Below are positions 19,738-55,266 of a stretch of DNA of 64,000 nt, one piece after another; position 1 is the stretch's first letter; every line of letters begins with the position of its first letter. Origin of the DNA: Streblospio benedicti (taxonomy: Eukaryota; Annelida; Polychaeta; Spionida; Spionidae); the NCBI GenBank assembly GCA_019095985.1, contig CM032661.1, positions 11,394,616 through 11,458,615 of the forward strand, in the 5' to 3' direction. The notes below the pieces were generated by a model. It made no database searches and was not told the origin of the DNA. It saw nothing but the letters and a program-made list of their open reading frames with translations. The position numbers were made by a program, and so were the translations under genes.

Positions 19738-20819
19738 GTATTATTTAGTCAAAAATCATGTATTAAACAATATTCTATGATGATTGGTTTGGTTTTTATG
19801 ACATTCGGGCATTTGAGAGTGGCGGCCATCTTGGCGGCCATTTTAAAAATTTTCCCCAAGGTTGTAAAGTTTACAACCAAGCTAATTTTATTCATAGAGC
19901 CATATACTACAAGAATCTACAAAAAACCTCCATAGGAATAACAATTTCTAGGTTGCCTAATGGAGTATATGGGGCCGCCGACTGGACTAGAAGTAAAACC
20001 TGAGGCACACATTTGTATTTTACTTCCCTTTCTTTATTAACGCCCCTTTTCCTCAGCTGTCGACCAGCATTGGATGCACACCACATATCGGTCGTCTGGC
20101 GGTCAGTACGACCTTCATACACTCGTCACACGTGTAGAGTGAACGTGCCGCGTATATAGCAGCCATATTATGACAGTGATAGCTTCCAAGTTGTCACTGT
20201 GTAGAGTAAATAAAATATGTACGCACACACACACTCACAGTCAGTAAACTGTTTATGAAATACAAAGGGTACATTTACAGCTACCTGATCGAAATTAGAT
20301 ATTGTCAAATCTTTCAGAGCAGTGTGATTTTATTTGAAAATACGGCTGGAAATATTTATTTTCCGTTGATACCTATGAGGTTTGCAAAGAAAATGGTGAT
20401 GTGATATAGATTTATATAAACTATAATTAAGTGATAAATGAAGCTAATGAATAATGTGAGAAAAGCATCACCATGAATGAGATGGAGCGTGGGTTTGTGC
20501 ATGCATGGCGACCACGTGCAGCCGCTTTCTCAAGGAGTCTTACATTAACGGTGCCAACGAGGGAGAGACCTCAGTGAGGACACCAGTGTTCGTCCACCTG
20601 GGCCCAGTCTTTATCCAACAGTTCTTCAGTCACAGAACCCATAGAGTGGACCTCTCTCGAGAATCAATGCTTGCTGGTGATCTTGTCATTCTAGCAAACA
20701 CTGTGAAATTCAACCTTGGTTAGTAAGAGTATATGAAATGTATTCTCTGGTTTCTTTTACAGGTGCTCCAACAGGAATTAGCGATGCACGACCCCGCTGA
20801 AAAGACACAGAATACTTAC

Positions 20820-20923
20820 CTGTATGTGTGGATGGAGTGGGAGTGAGGTTGAAGCAGATATAATTGAACATGCGGTGGAAACGACATGTTCTGATTGTCG
20901 TCAGTGACTTCAGGCATATTCAT
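20820..20923 (-). CDS. Candidate exon in copy A, strand uncertain
   Basis: On the minus strand an open frame MNMPEVTDDNQNMSFPPHVQ then LYLLQPHSHSIHTY ends at a perfect donor CAG/GTAAGTATT. Copy B has the same frame at 24587-24690. On the plus strand the adjacent sequence also has a good acceptor (TTTCTTTTACAG at 20761) followed by VLQQELAMHDPAEKTQNTYL and a stop. At most one is real. No partner exons were found. Confidence 0.3.
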
Positions 20924-22596
20924 ATTAGCAGAAAAAACGAATGATTTTAAACGTATCAAATAGCAACATATCATCTACATCAATATATATGAATTACTAC
21001 ACTGAAAAAATAGAAAGGTCAAGAACGTTTTTGCACACAAAACATCAGTTGCCTAGTTTATTTCGTATTTGTTAGAATATAATAGTACTGTTGAACATTT
21101 TCTATGTCAAGTCATTGGTCTGGTATTTTAGTAATTCTCAGGATTACGTAGATAATATTCAACTCAACATGACTGACATATATGTTTGTCATATGTCAAT
21201 ATAGCATGTGACAGTAAAACATTAATATGACATATAACAGCGATCGGCAGACTTTACTGTAGCAGTACTGGAGTCCACATTTCTCTCGAGTTTTATGATG
21301 GCCTATAGTACAATCTTTGATATAGCCAAACCATCTTGAGAATGTCCTTGCATAATTACCGATTAAGAATTCTTATCTATTCATGTGCTAATTTATGGTA
21401 ATATACACCATATGAGAGGCTCATTTTACTTTAAAAAAGTGGTTCTTCTATATTGGTCTTGAAAAGTGGTTCTTCTGTACTAGCACAATTTGCTTCTTAC
21501 AAAGTAAAGATTCATAAAAAAATATATAGAAAATTAATATTAATATATTTTAACATTTATCATCAGAATAAATTATCAAATACAATGATACAAAATATTA
21601 TTCACAAAAAAAAGAAGAAATAGTGGGTAATATAACCCGCATGATTTTTTTCAGTATAAAGTTTACCTCGCATGTTTAAAATGTATGTACATGTTTTCAG
21701 TGTTTGCTTATTTGAGAAGCCAACTCCCAATTACCAAGACATGAATCCAATAAATTATTGCAATTTAAATTTAATCATCCACCTAATGAAGTGTCAACAT
21801 TATAAAATAGTGTAACCATGTGTAAGAGTAAATTGGTATGGAAAGTACATGTACATGTAGGTCATAACGGAAAAATTCTAAAAAAATCTTCAGGGCAATG
21901 AGTTTTATGTCGGTGAGTCTTTGGACATTCTTCTGTAATAAGAGGAGTTAGGTTTAAGATTTGTCATTGTTGTATATATAAAAAAATTACATAACTTTAT
22001 ATTAGCAAAATTGAAAGATATGAATAATTCTACAGAACTAGAGGTAAAAATTTAACCAGTCCCTACAGAAAAATTACCTTGACTTTTAGGTGACTTATCT
22101 TTTACCAAAGTAATTAATATATGATTAATCTTGAATTTTAAACAGCTAAATAAGATAAAGAATTACAGATCATCATTATTCTTAAATGGAAAATGGACAG
22201 TCTGAGAATATTTATGTAAAATTGTTTTTATTTTCTTATTTCATTCATTTATAAAATCCTAACAGCAAAATTGATAATGATGCTAACAATACCAACATAA
22301 GAGTGGACAGCACATAGCAATGAACCATGTTTTCTGTAGTAACTTTTGACCTCCTGAGAAAAAATACTGATGACAAAACTGTAATAATAAGTGGAAATAA
22401 AAATAAAAAGCAAATGTTATACATGGGAGCTGTTTCTGTGCATTATTAGACCATCAATATGAACATAATATACACAAAAACAGTCAAAATGCACTACAGA
22501 AAAAAACAAATTCATGGGGGAACAATAACATCCCGTTATCCTGGCCCTTAATATTCTATCAAAGCTAAGTTAATACTAACATAACATAAAAGACAA

Positions 22597-22696
22597 NNNN
22601 NNNNNNNNNNNNNNNNNNNNNNNNNNNNNNNNNNNNNNNNNNNNNNNNNNNNNNNNNNNNNNNNNNNNNNNNNNNNNNNNNNNNNNNNNNNNNNNN
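22597..22696. other. Assembly gap (100 N)
   Basis: One hundred consecutive N, the usual placeholder for a gap of unknown size. Both flanks belong to the duplicated segment. Confidence 0.99.
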
Positions 22697-23090
22697 ACAA
22701 AATAATTTCCAACCCCAGTTACAATTTGGGGTTGTGTTGATTTTTCTATTTGAAGCTTCCATCACAAAACACACACAGCGTTAATTTCAAGAAGGAATTC
22801 TGCTGCAATAAAAAACTTCTTCCTGAACAATTAAGATTTATATGAACTGATGCGAAAACTTTTTAATGACTCTCCCTTAATTTTGTTCTTTTCAACATCA
22901 TATCAAACATGTGACAATTGTGACTTTTTACCCGTTCATAAACTTCTTGATTTGCTTAGTGAATATTTGCAAACATTATACCAAGACATGTGCATTTCTT
23001 TTATCCCTATCATAGCATTATAATCCCACAATGCCTGATGATGTAATTAACAGAACTCATCATCAGTGTTCCTATGTGTTAATCCTGTGT

Positions 23091-23117
23091 GGCGGCGGCG
23101 GCAGCAGGCGGCGGCGG
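23091..23117. repeat. (GGC)n trinucleotide repeat, copy B allele
   Basis: Shorter version of the tract at 15658-15690, with a GCAGCAGG interruption. Confidence 0.9.
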
Positions 23118-23513
23118 TGAGCGCTCAACCTCACACTGGGTGTAACACTTTATATCTTTGCTCTTTCATTTTGACACAAGAGAACAAATTGCCCGTTTCA
23201 CAGAGAATGCTAGCGATCTAATCATGCCGGCAGCTTGTTCTGATTTCACTGCTGGATATGACTTTCATCGAAATGGGTTAAAAGTGTGTTGCTCGTGTGC
23301 CCTGTTAAACAACTGCCACATCCTGCGTACCTTTATGGGTTTGCAGTGTCATAAAAAAACGTGACTATAAATTGCCACCAAATGCATTTTATGTTCATTT
23401 GAATTGCACGGCAGTTCAACTAACTATAGCCCGCCATTAATTGTAAAAGTTATTGCATCTTCGCCTTCTTTGGTGGTCTTAAAACGTTTTTAACGACAAT
23501 ACTTTATAGGCTA

Positions 23514-23533
23514 ATTTGCATAATTATGCAAAT
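23514..23533. promoter_or_regulatory. Palindromic double POU octamer, copy B
   Basis: Identical to the palindrome in copy A; flanking bases are also the same. Confidence 0.4.
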
Positions 23534-24586
23534 GATTAAATTTCTACGACATTTGAACTGGTAAAATTGTTTAACTAATGCAAAAGTGCGTTGTCATACA
23601 TGGTCTGCCTACCCCACAGTACAGGTGAGTAGTTGGCTGGTGGAACAGTCACGAGGTAGCGACTATATCTGTATATAGTGGTCTAGACAGATAAGTTTGG
23701 TGTGTTGATATAGACACATGATAATCATCTATAACTGACAGAAGTAACGCCCATATGTAAACTCGAGGCACACATTTGTATTTACTTCACTGATTTCTTT
23801 ATTAACGCCCTTTTCCTCAGCTGTCGACCAGCATTGGATGCACACCACACATCGGTCGTCTGGCGGTCAGTACGACCTTCATACACTCGTCATACGTGTA
23901 GAGTGAACGTGCCGCGTATATAGCAGCCATATGACAGTGATAGCTCCCAAGTAGCCCAAGTTGTCACTGTGTACAGTAAATAAAATATGTACGCACACAC
24001 ACACTCACAGTCAGTAAACTGTTTATGAAATACAAAGGGTACATTTACAGCTACCTGATCGAAATTAGATATTGTCAAATCTTTCAGAGCAGTGTGATTT
24101 TATTTGAAAATACGGCTGGAAATATTTATTTTCCGTTGATACCTATGAGGTTTGCAAAGAAAATGGTGATGTGATATAGATTTATATAAACTATAATTAA
24201 GTGATAAATGAAGCTAATGAATAATGTGAGAAAAGCATCACCATGAATGAGATGGAGCGTGGGTTTGTGCATGCATGGCGACCACGTGCAGCCGCTTTCT
24301 CAAGGTCTTACATTAACGGTGCCAACAGGAGAGACCTCAGTGAGGGACACCAGTGTTAGTCCACCTGGGCCCAGTCTTTATCCAACAGTTCTTCAGTCAC
24401 AGAACCCATAGAGTGGACCTCTCTCGAGAATCAATGCTTGCTGGTGATCTTGTCATTCTAGCAAACACTGTGAAATTCAACCTTGGTTAGTAAGAGTATA
24501 TGAAATGTATTCTCTGGTTTCTTTTACAGGTGCTCCAACAGGAATTAGCGATGCACGACCCCGCTGAAAAGACACAGAATACTTAC

Positions 24587-24690
24587 CTGTATGTGTGGAT
24601 GGAGTGGGAGTGAGGTTGAAGCAGATATAATTGAACATGCGGTGGAAACGACATGTTCTGATTGTCGTCAGTGACTTCAGGCATATTCAT
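24587..24690 (-). CDS. Candidate exon in copy B, strand uncertain
   Basis: Same open frame and perfect donor as at 20820-20923; nearby sequence carries indels between the copies while this block is intact. Confidence 0.28.
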
Positions 24691-26330
24691 ATTAGCGGAA
24701 AACGAATGATTTTAAATGTATCATCTACATCAATATATATGAATTACTACACTGAAAAAATAGAAAGGTCAAGAACGTTTTTGCACACAAAACATCAGTT
24801 GCCTAGTTTATTTCGTATTTGTTAGAATATAATAGTACTGTTGAACATTTTCTATGTCAAGTCATTGGTCTGGTATTTTAGTAATTCTCAGGATTACGTA
24901 GATAATATTCAACTCAACATGACTGACATATATGTTTGTCATATGTCAATATAGCATGTGACAGTAAAACATTAATATGACATATAACAGCGATCGGCAG
25001 ACTTTACTGTAGCAGTACTGGAGTCCACATTTCTCTCGAGTTTTATGATGGCCTATAGTACAATCTTTGATATAGCCAAACCATCTTGAGAATGTCCTTG
25101 CATAATTACCGATTAAGAATTCTTATCTATTCATGTGCTAATTTATGGTAATATACACCATATGAGAGGCTCATTTTACTTTAAAAAAGTGGTTCTTCTA
25201 TATTGGTCTTGAAAAGTGGTTCTTCTGTACTAGCACAATTTGCTTCTTACAAAGTAAAGATTCATAAAAAAATATATAGAAAATTAATATTAATATATTT
25301 TAACATTTATCATCAGAATAAATTATCAAATACAATGATACAAAATATTATTCACAAAAAAAAGAAGAAATAGTGGGTAATATAACCCGCATGATTTTTT
25401 TCAGTATAAAGTTTACCTCGCATGTTTAAAATGTATGTACATGTTTTCAGTGTTTGCTTATTTGAGAAGCCAACTCCCAATTACCAAGACATGAATCCAA
25501 TAAATTATTGCAATTTAAATTTAATCATCCACCTAATGAAGTGTCAACATTATAAAATAGTGTAACCATGTGTAAGAGTAAATTGGTATGTAGGTCTATA
25601 ACCGAAAAATTCTAAAATCTTCAGGGCAATGAGTTTTATGTTGGTTGAGTCTTTGGACATTCTTCAGTAATAAGAGGAGTTAGGTTTAAGATTTGTCATT
25701 GTTGTATATATAAAAAAAATTACAACTTTATATTAGCAAAATTGGAAAGATATGAATAATTCTACAGAACTAGAGGTAAAAATTTAACGAGTCCTACAGA
25801 AAAATTACCTGGACTTTTAGGTGACTTATCTTTACCAAAGTAATTAATATATGATTAATCTTGAATTTTAAACAGCTAAATAAAATAAAGAATTACAGAT
25901 CATCATTATTCTTAAATGGAAAATGGACAGTCTGAGAATATTTATGTAAAATTGTTTTTATTTTCATTTCATTCATTTATAAAATCCTAACAGCAAAATT
26001 GATAATGATGCTAACAATACCAACATAAGAGTGGACAGCACATAGCAATGAACCATGTTTTCTGTAGTAACTTTTGACCTCCTGAGATAAAATACTGATG
26101 ACAAAACTGTAATAATAAGTGGAAATAAAACTAAAAAGCAAATGTTATACATGTAGCTGTTTCTGTGCATTATTAGACCATCAATATGAACATAATATAC
26201 ACAAAAACAGTCAAAATGCACTACAGAAAATACAAATTCATGGTGGAACAATAACATCCAGTTATCCTGGCGCCTTAATATTCTATCATGCCTAAGTTCA
26301 ATATCTACATAACATATAACAGTCTACAAA

Positions 26331-27609
26331 GAACAATTTTGCACCATTTTACTATCAGCTCTCATAGTAACAAGATGCACTGCAGGTTGAATGTTTGCAT
26401 TATGGTTCACTTGGTAACAATAATCACATATCGCACACAAAATATTTTGATTTTTCCGATTCTTTCTTCATTGCTTTGATTTTCTCACATATTGTTCTAT
26501 TCATATTCAATTTTACTACTTTAAACCTAACAATCTTAACAAATTTGCAACCCCTTGTGTAAAACTAGACTCCATAAGCATTATGTTAAAGGTCACAAAA
26601 CTAAACACAAAGTAAACATAAAGAAAAAACTTTACAAAAAATCTAAAACTCCATACTCTACAGCATGATAGCATTCAATGTAAATATGCACCTGGCAATC
26701 ATATAAAACAATTGACAATTAGCACTACGTAACATCATAGAACTAATTACTTATATTCAAAAGCACATGCTGCATTATATTTTCAGATTGTGTGTACTTT
26801 CTAAAATGTCAGATCACGCATTTGAGCATACAATTTCTTTTTCACTCAATAATTCTATATACATAATTCACAATTTTTTCAATCGTTGGTTTAGCTAAAT
26901 ATCAGCTGATAAAAAAGCAAGTCATATTCACCCTGAATTTCGCATGGAATACAGTTTAACATGCAATCATGGTTAGAATAACTAGAATAACATGCAACAT
27001 ACATTTATTGCTTTTCCACAAATTTGATCAACAACTTCTCCGATTACTTCATGAGAGTTACCACAGGGACAGCAAAGATGATTAAATTATTGATCAAACC
27101 TTTTATCATCTATTTGTGAGGAAAAAACAGTTTAAAGTAAGTGATAACTTGATCATTATGAAACTCATCTCTCTCATTTATAACATCTCAAACTGACAAA
27201 CTTCTCACACAATCATTTGCTCATTTCACACCACACAGAAACACCCTACATTGCACACGCACACAGAACTTCACATGCAGTAACAAAGTCCTATTAGATT
27301 TATGCACATTTTCTTCATTTTGTATAAAAGATGAACCATTGATAATGAGTTAAGACGATGGAAGATAAAAGTGGTTATATACAATGATGTAATCCGATCA
27401 GCTGCTTCACATTCAACACTCAGTAACAATCCTTCCTTCCATATAATGGCTTTTTCTTCCAACAATTCACAGTGGGAAGAAATATTGCAGATGCGTGTCT
27501 GTCCCTGCAGCACTGTGTGTGATGATGTTGGAGAGCCACATGTAGCTGAGATGTGCTGCCATCAGGCTGTCTGCATAGTCAGTGCGGGTGCCGCGGCGGG
27601 CGCGGGCGC
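26331..27609 (-). other. Probable 3' UTR and flank of the Turtle-like gene
   Basis: AT-rich sequence following the last coding exon on the minus strand. AATAAA on the minus strand occurs at 27004-27009, among others. The transcript end is not determined, and it may extend into the duplicated segment. Confidence 0.4.
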
Positions 27610-52150
<24,541 letters not shown>

Positions 52151-52239
52151 CTGCAAGTAGCACCACACCCACTGCCATCAAGCACGTCATGAGCCAGTGC
52201 GTCGTCATAGTCAGCACATCACACACACACAGCTACTGA

Positions 52240-53159
52240 CGACGACAACGCAGTATCACTGTTTGTATCACCTGTCAGCAGCTTCTTAAGCAGTCCCAAT
52301 CGTTGGAACATCAGCTCTCACTACTAACACGACATTACCACACAGTTGTATCCAATTATTTATCACCATGACATGATGCAGTCTACAATTAGCATTGTTA
52401 TGTCTCTGATGATGAACGTATCTAAATCAAGCTTTATAAATATTTGATAATAAAGTAATTGCCGCTACAGATTTTTCCAGACAGTTAAATCTCTCTATGT
52501 GAAACAAAAAAAGCAAAGATATATACATGTACATATACATACAATGATGGGTGAATCTACATGGTGTTCTGTATTATTTGATTTAAAAATGGAAGCACAA
52601 TTTTGATGCTATCATAGTGATGAATTGAGCTTGTCAAATTGTGAACACAGATAGGATCTTATATCCACAACAGCCTACAATGCAGAGTTTCTCTTGAGTA
52701 GCGCACACACACTTAAAAATATATATACGACCTATTTAACTAATGAGACTAAAGTCACAAGACACTGCTGACACATTCAATTGCGTACATCTTCCACTTC
52801 AATGTCAAACTCATCATTTTGATGATGAAATGATGGTTCATACTCAAGAAACCTTCTAACTCTTTGTAACCAAGTTTAATGAGTTTGAATTACATAGAGC
52901 AAAAATGTCATCACCTTAAAAAGCCGGAAGAGCTCGTTAGCCGCTGATGATACACGACTGGCTCTCTCTGACCTTTGCTAAAGCTTTTCAAATGGCCATA
53001 AAGAACTATGTATCATGTGAGAATGCCTTCGAACAACAAACTTTTTTTAGTATAATTTAATGCCAAGATACTGACATCCACAACATAGAAATGTACATAT
53101 TCGTTTGTTGTGCATGCAGTAACATTCTATGTGAATAAACAAGATACACAAGCAAATAT
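52240..53159. other. Noncoding stretch upstream of Turtle-like exon A
   Basis: No Ig-type exon was found on the minus strand. A GC-richer segment at 52920-52980 has no supported coding frame. Confidence 0.4.
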
Positions 53160-53510
53160 TATTGCTTCCGTTGGTACATTAGGGAGTTGGATTCGTGACC
53201 AGAATGTCATGGGTTTGATTCCTGGTCAGGTCTGGGTGTGGGTGTTGAGCAAACTCATCCTTAAGAGGTTGCACACTGCTCCCTGGTACCCACATGTGAA
53301 ATAGGTACAGATAAGGCAAGTGAATGCTAATGTGAGCAATTAGAATATGTGCGCTACAACAGCGAATTCTGTATGCACCCAGTGTTGTATGTCTCCAGGG
53401 AGTTAAGAAAGGTAAAAATTGAGTGCCAAAGATGCCAATGACCCGGTGTAAATGAGTCGACTGACCAGTACTCCTGGATAGTAGACTATAAACTCTGACA
53501 TTTACCTTTG
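53160..53510 (+). mobile_element. tRNA-derived SINE
   Basis: A TTAGGGAGTTGG A-box-like segment (53179-53190) and GGGTTTGATTCC B box (53211-53222) are spaced as in pol III promoters. They are followed by a non-tRNA body (CTCCCTGGTACCCACATG, GGTACAGATAAGGCAAGTG). The 3' end is approximate. Confidence 0.62.
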
Positions 53511-53981
53511 TAGTACAACTTTTAAAAAGATAACATAATCTTTAATACGAGTCTAAATAATCTATAAAACCAATTCTCCTGATCTACAAATCCATATGCC
53601 TGCACTTGGGTGCAGTTATGGTATCAATTAGTGCACAAGCCGAGTGCCAATCCTGTAACTGTATTTCAGATAGAACTAGAAGGGTCCTCATTGGAGCACA
53701 ACTAGTCCCAGCACTAAATAATCTAGCATCATTTAAACGCCCTTTTTATGATTTTTCACTCGATTGTTGTCAATTATGTCTTTATCATAGAATAACATCA
53801 CTATTATTAGTTCACAATCATATGAACATTTTATGTACATTTTTAATCGACTGTTGTTTTGGAAATATATTTAAAAATTGCTCTCCGAAAATCGTGCCCT
53901 GAAAAGTTACCCCAGAGTTTCAACATTGCCTAAGTCACGTTTCATGACCTCAAATAAAATAGTCAAAAATTTCATTGCAGA

Positions 53982-55266
53982 CCTGAGGTCGGTTTCACCA
54001 AGACATTCGCAATCGCTAAGTACTGCATTTTCATTACTAACGCTAATGTGCTAAAAATTGGGTTTCACCACCATTTTCAAATAGCGTGAGTTCACGCTAA
54101 CTAGCCCAAAATTAGCAAGCATAGTCGCCTGGCCGCAAACAGTATTACAGTAAACAAACATAGCTAAACAAGAAAGGAAGATTCTTAAGATTAACAGGAA
54201 AACATACGGCAATTCCTATTCTACAGCATATATCTTGCCAAACCAGTTCCTTTTTTTCATGTGTGATTTTAGTGACTTAGATGCCCCAAATAATAAGTCA
54301 GCTTTATTCTGAACATAAGTGACAAGAGTGTCTATGACTGTCTAACTCAGCTAATATGCTTTTATTAAAATGTTCTGCTTCTAATCTGGCAGAACGGATA
54401 TCAATGTCACCTAACACAATGCAAATATAAGAGCTGGTCACATTAGCTTAAAGTCACGTACACACATGAATCAGACATAAAATTACAACCTTACGTGATG
54501 AATCAGTGGACCATCAGTGCTCTGCGGCTTTTGTCAGTGTTTCTCACATGAATTGTGCGTAGCTGTGCGCGGATGTGCGCCGAATCGATACTGTGCGTGA
54601 TTCCAAGTTTTGAACTGTTCAAAACTAGGAATCACGTACAACCCGCAAGACCCTACACAGTATTTGCGCTGATATACGTAATTCATAAGTGCTCAACGTT
54701 ATACTTGCCCGGACCGTACGGGAGTGTACGTGGACTGTTAGTGATCATACGAGGGGTTGTATTTAGCATATTTTTAAATGATACATCCGTACAAAAATAA
54801 ATAGCTTTCTCTTATACGTGGATTGTTAGTAGTTTGTCAGTGGTTTATCAGCAATCTTTCTGTAGTTTTTGCTTGAATTAAAAGTGATATTTCATCACGT
54901 AAACTGTCAAAACTCTCAGCGCACATGCACGCACAACCAGATTTTCATGCATGATTCATGCGTGTAGGTGAATTTAAGCCAGTGTAACCAGATCTTTTAC
55001 AGGCATCGTTTGCATCATAAGGAAAACAAATCGTTTCAACACTATCACTAGACTTAAGTTAATAAGAAGAATTAGCCTCCATCAGATCTACATTGAATTA
55101 TCAGCAGTGATACTATATTCTTAAATACTTCATGTCTTGCAATCGCTAAAACGCAAATAGCGTTTGCTAATGGTTTGGTGAAACTTACGCAAATACGTCT
55201 CGCAAACTCTTCGGCTATCGCTAAAAGTGCTTGCTATAGCTAATATTTGGTGAAACCGACCCCTGA
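53982..55266. mobile_element. DNA transposon with GGTCGGTTTCACCAA ends
   Basis: The element 53987-55261 (1275 bp) has inverted ends GGTCGGTTTCACC and GGTGAAACCGACC and a 5-bp duplication CCTGA at 53982-53986 and 55262-55266. Subterminal ATCGCTAA and TAGCGT words recur in both arms. It has no coding capacity and the superfamily is not assigned. It hosts a nested TTAA element. Confidence 0.8.
54448..54977. mobile_element. Nested TTAA-target element
   Basis: The element 54452-54973 (522 bp) lies between two TTAA sites. Its ends AGTCACGTACACACATGAAT and the inverted ATTCATGCGTGTAGGTGAAT match imperfectly. TTAA targets point to piggyBac or Kolobok. It is inserted in the GGTCGG element. Confidence 0.7.

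Larger units (their letters stand above)
16315..19992. mobile_element. Academ-like DNA transposon with long TIRs
   Basis: The element 16318-19989 (3672 bp) begins TAGTCCAGT and ends ACTGGACTA. Its inverted terminal repeats exceed 300 bp (left to about 16640, right from about 19660) and contain the AAGATGGCCGCC word several times. GAA is duplicated at 16315-16317 and 19990-19992, while the other copy of the locus has the single empty site GACAGAAGTAAC at about 23737. The minus-strand coding region has an XPG/FEN1-like motif (SGCDTTSYLFGKGK) and a C-terminal CxC cluster. XPG-type nuclease plus a 3-bp duplication fits the Academ superfamily; the assignment is inferred. Confidence 0.8.
15255..22596. 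repeat. Tandem 3.6-kb duplication, copy A (with transposon insertion)
   Basis: Apart from the transposon at 16318-19989, this segment aligns along its whole length with 22697-26330, with scattered substitutions and small indels. It runs into the N gap at its right end. Boundaries at the left are approximate. It is probably one haplotype of a locus that the assembly contains twice. Confidence 0.85.
22697..26330. repeat. Tandem 3.6-kb duplication, copy B (no transposon)
   Basis: Begins at the gap edge and aligns with copy A from its left end through to its right end. It shows the uninterrupted sequence GATAATCATCTATAACTGAC then AGAAGTAACG, where copy A has the Academ-like element. It has several 1-3 base indels against copy A. 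Confidence 0.85.

Noticed and set aside
20505-20723. Plus-strand frame MATTCSRFLKESYINGANEG and onward in copy A
   Set aside because: Copy B has several indels that destroy the frame, which is not expected for a coding exon between alleles.
22565-22774. Open frame spanning the N gap
   Set aside because: It consists partly of unknown bases.
25973-26257. 94-codon minus-strand frame with apparent membrane segments in copy B
   Set aside because: Broken by small differences in copy A, and hydrophobicity reflects AT-rich codons; probably 3' UTR or intergenic.
15255-26330. Genuine genomic tandem duplication
   Set aside because: Possible, but the duplicated segment starts and ends exactly at the scaffold gap edges, which favours an assembly cause.
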